Positions 40,949 through 41,195 of a DNA stretch of 41,195 bases are shown piece by piece (the stretch's first letter is position 1; every line of letters starts with the position of its first letter). Origin of the DNA: Myxococcales bacterium (lineage in GTDB: Bacteria > Myxococcota_A > Polyangia > Polyangiales > Polyangiaceae); contig JAGQJA010000209.1 of the NCBI GenBank assembly GCA_020430845.1, positions 1 through 41,195 of the forward strand, written 5' to 3'. Made by a program: the position numbers and the translations under genes. The notes beneath the pieces are model-generated. The model did not search any database, had not been told where the DNA came from, and saw nothing but the letters and a program-made list of their open reading frames with translations.

Positions 40949-41195
40949 ATGGCCAACCTCCCTCCCAATCCGCAGCCGCCGCAGGGCGCCCCTCCCGGCG
41001 GTGGTCCGCCCAAGGGCCCGCCGCCGCCGCAGAAGCCGGCGAGCATGGCCGTCTTCAAGCGCGAGCTCCGTCGCGCGACGCCGCGCAGGGCTCACGAGGC
41101 GGAGATCAACTTCCTCAACATCACCGCCATGCTCGACATGATGACTATCATCCTTGTCTTCATCCTCAAGAACATGAGCGCCTCGTCGGCGTCGA
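40949..41195 (+). CDS. ExbD/TolR family protein with Pro-rich start, partial
   Basis: Only 82 codons are in the window; the gene continues past the right edge. The first 32 residues are rich in Pro, Gly and Gln (PPNPQPPQGAPPGGG). A basic patch (FKRELRRATPRRAH) and the membrane helix INFLNITAMLDMMTIILVFIL with Asp63 follow. This matches ExbD/TolR, so the rightward cluster also has two stator-type subunits. ATG 40949 is used; ATG at codon 33 is an alternative that would remove the Pro-rich part. The start lies 24 nt after the preceding stop. Confidence 0.8.
   Translation, partial: MANLPPNPQPPQGAPPGGGPPKGPPPPQKPASMAVFKRELRRATPRRAHEAEINFLNITAMLDMMTIILVFILKNMSASSAS

Overview
This 41.2-kb window is very GC-rich, densely packed chromosomal DNA. 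Gene content points to a Myxococcota (myxobacterial, probably Polyangia) chromosome: several lipoproteins with Ser/Gly- or Pro-rich linkers, a Ser/Thr protein kinase followed by a TPR-type secreted protein and a histidine kinase, a PilZ protein of the myxobacterial type, a copper type II monooxygenase fused to a haem-c domain, and two ExbB-ExbD-ExbD motor clusters like those driving gliding or TonB-type machines. The taxonomic placement is inferred from families and style. No rRNA, tRNA, CRISPR array, transposase or phage gene was recognised. I annotate 35 protein-coding genes; the last one runs off the right edge.

Layout. 1-3.5 kb (minus): a small lipoprotein, then a coupled pair made of a 135-aa protein ending in Gly-Gly and a DUF4132 protein. 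3.5-6.6 kb (minus): a P-loop ATPase with a C-terminal helix-turn-helix-like segment and a Tat-type lipoprotein intradiol dioxygenase. 6.7-10.5 kb (minus): FAD monooxygenase, aldo/keto reductase and MATE exporter, probably one operon. 10.6-15.5 kb: lipoprotein PPP-like phosphatase (+), haem/copper monooxygenase (-), M50-like membrane protein and organophosphate-type MFS transporter (+). 15.5-18.2 kb (minus): PilZ, nadA, cytochrome P450. 18.3-23.7 kb (+): acyl-CoA synthetase; Ser/Thr kinase, TPR protein and histidine kinase. 23.7-26.5 kb: pyruvate kinase (-) and lysA (+), divergent. 26.6-29.6 kb: two tandem CX4CH lipoproteins (+) and a helicase-associated-domain-like protein (-). 29.7-34.4 kb (+): a tightly overlapped run of DNA methyltransferase, SAMHD1-like HD phosphohydrolase, outer-membrane-like protein and glycerate kinase. 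34.4-35.8 kb: lipoprotein SGNH esterase. 35.8-41.2 kb: two divergent ExbB/ExbD/ExbD clusters around the only long non-coding region (about 0.8 kb).

Strongest observations. (1) Ten genes have a TAnnnT hexamer ending 6-9 nt before the start codon and no Shine-Dalgarno, which suggests many leaderless mRNAs. (2) The divergent exb clusters share a repeated CTTCCCT element, and tandem hairpins sit between exbB and exbD. (3) A solitary beta-type DNA methyltransferase is translationally coupled to a SAMHD1-like dNTPase-family protein. (4) The Gly-Gly-terminated protein beside DUF4132 looks like a possible beta-grasp partner, but its Gly codons also form the Shine-Dalgarno of the next gene, which is a real caveat. 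All functional statements are from reading the sequence and recalling families; no database search was run.
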